From NCBI RefSeq assembly GCF_001653235.2, contig NC_035794.1, forward strand, positions 2,356,001 through 2,420,000: a stretch of 64,000 bases of DNA, written 5' to 3'. Every line of letters starts with the position of its first letter. Position 1 is the stretch's first letter. The position numbers and the translations under genes are program-made. Positions 58,407-64,000 of the stretch are shown in pieces. The notes beneath the pieces are model-generated. The model saw only the letters and a program-made list of their open reading frames with translations. It was not told where the DNA came from and did not search any database. This DNA is from Pochonia chlamydosporia 170 (Eukaryota > Ascomycota > Sordariomycetes > Hypocreales > Clavicipitaceae).

Positions 58407-58854
58407 GGTGACGACGTTTGACGTAGCTAGGACGGGTAGGGGGTGTTGAGCGATTGTGTGGGCATCGTAGCCTCAGGTTTGAGGCACAGTATAGCTGCTA
58501 CGGGCAAATAAGTCCTTCTATGGGATGTTGTTCACTTTGCAAGAGGGCTGCTCGGCAGCGGTTGGGTTGAGGTGACGTTGAAATTGAAGTTGCTCCCTCC
58601 CCATGAGGTAGGAAGTGTTGTGTGGGTAATGCAGGAACGCGCATCGTCACAAGCTGTTGGGCATGGACCAATGAAGTCGAGCCTAGCTCTCAACCATGGC
58701 TTTGCTCTGTCAACGTTTTGAACCCCACACAGTTTGGAGCTTGCAGCACACTTGAGACATTCCCGCTGTGGCACAGAGCTTGCACGACATCAGGAACATG
58801 GCAGGTAATTACTTATATTAACTTCATTCATCATGACAACTTATTGCTTCCTTG
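58407..58854. other. SEC8 promoter spacer
   Basis: These 448 bp lie between the SEC8 start and the stop of the next minus-strand gene. No feature is recognised. Confidence 0.55.
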
Positions 58855-60638
58855 TCATTCACGACCCTTCTTCATCGGTCTGATGGTGTTAGGACTGCCC
58901 CCACTTGACCCCTGACTGGCATCCCCTACATCCTGAGCCAGCTCTGTCTCCCGGCTAGGCTCGCCCATTAATGGAAACATTGGGGTCGGCGGTCTCTGCA
59001 TCTTTGCATCCTCGCCGACTTGGCCCTGCTCGGCAGGATCCTTCTTATCTGCAGGCGCCGGCAGCGGTGACGTCTCTTGCGCCTGAATCGTGGTTCCCGA
59101 TGTCTCAGCTGGGGCGACTCCATCTCCGTCGACGACGACTTGCTCCAGGAGCGCAGTTCCGGGCTGCTTTGATTCCTGGAGCCTGTTGTCGTGAGCCACA
59201 ATGACCCCTGTCAACTTTCTTACACCGTCAACCAACACGTCGGGTCTCTCCCACGCCAACAAGCCGGCATTGCCAGGCACTCGCTGCCACGAAACAATGT
59301 TATATCTGCTTCTGCCCCAGGCAAGACACGTATGGACATCTGGGCCGGATGTCGGCAGGGCAGCACTGGGCTCGAGTCCATTCCTTTCGTTCCGTGCCCC
59401 GGTCCCTGAAAAAGCGGTAATGCCAACTTTGGGCCGTTTGGACCCTGGTTTCAGATCATCCGCATTCGACGCACTATGCGCCAACAACCTCATCGTGCCC
59501 TCTGGCCCGGGTAGCCACGTTAGCTCGGCCATCTGAATGAGGTCCTTGTTTGAAAATTCGTGCTTGGGCCCCAGTATCCTCAGTACCATGAGCATAAACA
59601 GCAGCAGCCCGGCAGGCGAGTCACACAGCGCATACGACAGCGTATTGGGCTCAAAGACTTTGCTCACGCCGCCCACCCCCGGCATCAGCGGCACCTGCTT
59701 CTGCTTTGGCTGCTGCCGAAAAGCCACAATGTCTTCCTGGGAATATCCCAGCATGGGCGTCGAAAATGTCGACGCCGTCTTCCACTTGAGCCATTCCAAC
59801 GGTGCGCTTTGCATCGTGGGGGCCTTGAAGGACGGCGATACCAAGTGGACGCCGAGACAAGAATCCGGGTGCAGCGTTGCGATGTGGTTGACGACTCGCC
59901 AGTCAATGTCGGAAATGGAATTTGGCGACGGAGCAGCGTTGGTTGCCAGGTAGTGCGTATACCCGAGCCTCTGCATCAGGCTGTCAAACATGTCGGCAAT
60001 GAGCGGAATCATGCGCTTGTTGCTGGTGATGGGATCGCTAAACCCTAGGCCTGGCAGCGACGGGATCACCAGGTGGAAAGGCGTGTCCCTTGCCGGGTCG
60101 TCGGGTGTGGTAAACAGGTTGATGAGGTGCATTAGAGATAGGTTTGTGAACGGAAATGGGGGTATCAAGAGTAACGGCACGGCGTTGGCGTGCGTCGACC
60201 GCGAATGTATAAAGTGTAGACGAACGGGGCTGTCGGAAGAGGTTGCTTGGATGGCGGTTCGAAACTGCGGAATGTTGGCATTGAACTCGGCCTCCTGCTC
60301 GCGCCAGGAATACTTCTCCAGCCTGCTCACCAAGGTCAGTCAGTTGCTTCCCTGCGTGCGCTATCTCTACTCGCGGGCAACAAACCAATAGTCTACCAGT
60401 GGCTCGACTGTCGATTTTGGCTCCCACCATTCGTCCCTGCAGGGATGAGGGACATCGTGCGGCAGGCGAGTAAGTTCGAGCTTTTGCCTCGTCAGGTTGA
60501 GGTACTTGCTCGATATCTACACCTCATCAGTCTACAACTCTCGGTCTCGGTCAAATAAAATGCAAGTAAACTCACATGAATTGTGTACAACTTGACCTCC
60601 TCGTCCAACACATGCGCAGCCTCCCCAGAGCCAGACAT
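58855..60638 (-). CDS. Degenerate epoxide hydrolase-like alpha/beta hydrolase
   Basis: Exons are 60576-60638, 60386-60516 and 58855-60322; introns are 59 and 63 bp. The product has 553 aa. The N-terminal EHN domain is typical (YLNLTRQKLELTRLPHD, then WLEKYSWREQEAEFN), followed by an alpha/beta hydrolase core beginning LHFIHSRSTHANAVPLLL. The catalytic motifs are altered: the oxyanion-hole HGWPG is replaced by PPFPF (residues 119-123); the nucleophile elbow GGDxG is replaced by a longer segment ending SDIDWRV, which keeps an Asp but not the glycines; and the catalytic-His segment GGHF aligns with NAGL (nt 59242-59280), so the His is missing. A roughly 100-residue Pro/Glu/Gln-rich tail follows the fold. 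I infer a non-catalytic or changed-function member. The alignment was done by eye. Confidence 0.82.
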
Positions 60639-61759
60639 GGTCACCGAGGGTCACCGAGATAGAGTCTCGTCAAAGAAGGCGCAAATATCGAGTCAGAGAC
60701 AAACACAGGTCCTCCATAGCAAGGACAAGGAGAAATCTAGGAAATATGCGACCAAGGGGGACGCAAAATTGACGCCTTGCTGTCGACAATTAAACGAGTC
60801 CAGGCGGATCTGTCGTGGCTACACCCGTCCAGCCGTTGCACAAATGCAATTACATCCTTGCACCACTAGCGTCGCCAAAACGGGACGGTCCAGAAAAGTA
60901 TCCTTCCTCGACCAATTCTTCGTCTGCATCATCCCTGTGGCGCTCCATGGCATCAACTTCGTGCCAGCTCGTGCCACGATGGACCATGTGGCTAGTGCGG
61001 AGATGTGGACCAAACAAGGCGACGATGGCAAGACGCCAGCAAGAGGCCGAAGTCTGAGTGGGTTTCGCGGCCAACATTCAAGACAAGGCTCTGAAACGAG
61101 TGGCGGTGCACACGAATACCCTGGCAAATTTCGGAAGAGATCGTCCGAAGGTGTGGCAATGTGGCTCGAGATACGCCTTGCGTTTGCTGCATCATGAACT
61201 CGACCCGCCAGATGGTGGTGTTTTAACGCGTCAGAGAGGGTGGTTGCCACTGAGGGGGATCGTCGTGCAATGGCATCGTGACGAGTTGTTTTCCTTTCCG
61301 CGGTGGAACGCAACTCCCGTCCAAGCATCCAATGTAGGTGACGCCGCCGAGCTAGTCGCCCAGCTGGGTAATTTGCTTTTGCATGAGATGTGGCGCCTGG
61401 GCCGTTCGAGAAACACCGGCCTCGTCAAAATCAAGGAACATGCATGCCAGGAGCTGGCTTGGTTATAGTCATTCATATTATTGGCTACCCATTACTGTAC
61501 ACAAATAGTTTCCTTACCGCCTTGGACGCGCAAGCCACATCCATCGTGTAGTTGCTGATGCAAGCACCGGGATCCTAAAGCTGTTTGCTGTGGCGCCAGC
61601 TTCCCGAATGCCTGCCACAAGGGTTGCTCGAAAGGTGATGTGCTCACCAGAAAGGGATCTGGTCGTTGTCCCAAATCAAGCTCCTCCGGTCAAATATTAG
61701 TTCCCAGTTTGTGTCGCCGATTAACCTGCGCTCCCCTCTCACTCTCCCGCGTCGTTGCG
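60639..61759. other. 1.1 kb spacer between the hydrolase-like gene and HID1
   Basis: This is the promoter of the hydrolase-like gene and the 3' flank of HID1. Frames of 130-200 codons exist on both strands but overlap each other and resemble nothing known. Confidence 0.5.
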
Positions 61760-64000
61760 TCACGGTCCAGTCCTTGGTGAGGTGCCGCCCGGATTGGTGC
61801 TTGGTGCTGGTGTTTGGCCCCCTCGCAGGTTGATTTGGCCGATGCGAGACACAATGTTGCTGCCGACGGCGTCCACCGCTCCCCTGGGAGAAGTCAACGT
61901 AGGTCCCGCCGGTGCGGTTTCCTGCACACGAAACAGCTTGATGGCCGTGCCGCTCCAGATGCCCATGGTCCCCTTTGCTATCTGCATCTCGTTGGAGAAG
62001 ATGACTCCCCACAGCAGTGACTCGTACCAGCCCAGAGCAAGCGGAGACCACTCGAAGGAGTGCACCCGAGCCGGGGACGGTTCGATGCCGACCAGGTCAA
62101 TCTCTCGGATGCGGCGAGCCACCTCTGGGGTCACCGCTGCCTCCCGGCCGGCCTGACGAGGCAACAGGCTGGAGACTTGCTGAATCACCGTCAAGATGCT
62201 GTGGAGTGGCAGTTCAGGCAGCCAGCCATCAATCCACTGCGACGTGGGCTCGAATGAGCCGGCTCCGCTCTGCGTCCTTGCCGACGACGACTGTCCACCA
62301 AGACTAGTGGTGCTGTTCTGCCTCGAGAACGAGCGGCTCCCGGCGGGCATCTTGCCACGGGCCTTTTCTGACATGCCGCGCAGTTGGGTCGGAACAGCCT
62401 CGTCAAAGTTGCCAACTGAGGACGCCTGTGACTGGTTCTCGCTCGCCGTCGACTGCGCGGGGGTCGGTTGCGGATCCTCATCGCTGTCGTCGTCGGAATC
62501 CCCAATGGCAAAGGTGCCGTCTTCGGGCACTTCATCCAGCACCGGAGACTTGGTCGGCGCAACCGGCGGGCTGCGTGCGCTATCGAGCGAGCTTCGCACA
62601 GAGGCAGAGTCGACCGAGTCGGCACGATCTTTTCTCATCCGGCTCCTTCGCTCAATCTCCTCCTGGCCGCTTTCCAGCGTAAACGACCGCAGCGCCTCGA
62701 TTCGCTTTCGGTTCTTGATAATGGCTACCAGGAGCTCGGGGTTTCTGCGGTGGTTGTTGTCAATGATGGCGCTGATGGACTCCATGAGTGAATGCAAAAG
62801 TTGATAGTTGGTCTCGTTGGCCAGGAGGAACGAGGGCGATGACATGGACGTGAAGAGGTGCATGAGCTGTGAGCTGCCTGCCGCACCCAGGTCCCGGATG
62901 TATGGCGAGATGTTGTTAATGACAGCCAACAGGGCCGGGTAGATGGCGGTAAAACTGCCCTGACTTGACGTGATGAGGCTGTAGATGGAGTGAATCAGGA
63001 AATCGCAGTACGTGCCCCTGAAACTGTTGATCCGGATTCCTACAGGCAGGCTCTCCTGTCCCTCGAATGGCTTGTTCAGGCTGGGACCAAACTTGGAGTC
63101 GACGCTCAGCGTCTGCAGCAGGAATGCGCACATGCGCACGACGCCCTGTTTGGCGGGCTCGTTTTTGTACTCGAGAGCGTAGAATATCGTCAACACCACA
63201 AAGTCGTGCACTCGGTCCGTGTCGATGATGAAGGACCGAAACCGCTTATTGCACTGTGTCATCTCCCAAAACAGCATCAGGATTTCCGGTGCAAAGTTGG
63301 TCGCTGTGTGCGTTCCCGGCAGGTATGACGTCTTTTCTTGGAGTGGCTGGCTGAGGATCCGCGACATGCCGTCCACAATGAACTGAAAGTCTTGCGGCCG
63401 GTGCAGACGACCCAGAAAGTGTCGGTAAAAGTTCTTGGACGGCATCGCCGCCAGTTGAGAGGACTGTTCCGGGATCGGGTATACCAGCAGAGCGAGCATG
63501 AATTCGAGCGAATACGTTACTAATATTTGTTTGGCATCGCGGAAGCCCAATGTGTTGTAGGGAACTCGCCAGCTTGCCGGGTTGAATTTGAGCGTCTGTC
63601 ACCACTTAGCATTTCAGTTGTCCATAGAGTCCAAGTTGTAGCGATACTGCCACTTGCCACGTACCGTGTTGAGAAGAGAGCACAAGACGGACAAGACTAT
63701 TTGCTTGTCCTGGCAAGTACACAGATATGTCAGCGTCCTCGTCCCAGACTGGGCCAGGACTCCGGGGCTCGAGTACATGCTCTGCCCGGCCAATGCCAGC
63801 AGCAGCCGCAGTATCTCGGCACGGTTACTCTCAAATTCCTTTGTTGTTGCAACGGCATTATTACACCCAACGCCGCTCTGCCAAATGGCGTAGGTGACCT
63901 TGGCGTGGCCATGAGGTTGACGGGTAATGGTAAGATCCGAATAAAAGAGCAGGTCTATCAGGGTGTCTATCAGCTCTTCGGCTAGGGGTTTGGCTTCTTC
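61760..64000 (-). CDS. Hid1-family (high-temperature-induced dauer-formation) protein, 5' partial
   Basis: Exons visible are 63665-64000 (open through the right edge) and 61760-63595, joined over a 69-bp GT-AG intron in phase 0; 723 residues are present and the N-terminus is missing. Hid1 proteins (PF12722) are large helical, Golgi-associated proteins of the secretory pathway, needed for secretory or dense-core vesicle sorting in animals; in fungi the role is little studied. Visible family stretches are EELIDTLIDLLFYSD, VLSVLCSLLNTTLKFNPASWRVPYN, PEILMLFWEMTQCNKRFRSFI and VVLTIFYALEYK. A Ser/Glu/Asp-rich disordered insert (nt about 62290-62650) precedes the C-terminal block WIDGWLPELPLHSIL. 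The stop at 61760 is assumed; a different ending is discussed in the findings. Confidence 0.88.

Noticed and set aside
60583..61468. Plus-strand frames of 204 and 136 codons upstream of the hydrolase-like gene
   Set aside because: They overlap its promoter and first exon in antisense, have no homologous features, and have no plausible splicing between them.

Overview
The window is nuclear DNA of a filamentous ascomycete, most likely a Sordariomycete of the Hypocreales type. The evidence is protein-coding genes with a few short GT-AG introns (about 49-130 bp) carrying CTAAC-like branch sites close to the acceptor, fungus-specific families (DUF3684, Smi1/Knr4, DUF1757-like, AA11-type oxidase), and single-copy genes on both strands without operons. 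No tRNA, rRNA, CRISPR array or intact transposon was recognised. Gene models were built by joining open frames at splice sites that preserve phase; none was checked against RNA.

Left part (1-25 kb), fairly gene-dense: a DUF3684 protein cut by the left edge; a small complex I accessory subunit; eIF2B delta (GCD2); ornithine acetyltransferase (ARG7); imidazoleglycerol-phosphate dehydratase (HIS3); the APC/C TPR subunit CDC16; a secreted phytase-like/esterase-like protein; a small membrane protein; a fungal protein family usually mislabelled as GGPP synthetase; a GNAT acetyltransferase; and acetoacetyl-CoA synthetase ending in a PTS1-like AKL. eIF2B delta and ARG7 are divergent and share a 1.66 kb spacer with four perfect TGA(C/G)TCA boxes, the target of Gcn4/CPC1 general amino-acid control.

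Middle (25-38 kb): the giant SAGA/NuA4 pseudokinase TRA1 (about 3,898 aa, one 10,955-nt exon) is divergent from a gamma-glutamylcyclotransferase-like gene that needs an 8-nt microexon.

Right part (38-64 kb): three long gene-poor stretches (4.1, 6.3 and 3.5 kb) surround a secreted AA11-type lytic polysaccharide monooxygenase and the cell-wall regulator SMI1. They hold homopolymer tracts, a degenerate repeat pair, a cluster of TGCAT/GCATGC words and a broken membrane-protein gene end. They are followed by exocyst SEC8, an alpha/beta hydrolase of epoxide-hydrolase ancestry that has lost key catalytic motifs, and HID1, cut by the right edge. Cell-wall and secretion functions (SMI1, SEC8, HID1, AA11) are neighbours here, but nothing in the sequence proves co-regulation.

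The observations most worth following up are the degenerate epoxide hydrolase, the CPC1-box cluster, the AKL terminus on acetoacetyl-CoA synthetase, the microexons, and the HExxH site in the DUF3684 protein. I do not see an unmistakable new multi-gene system.
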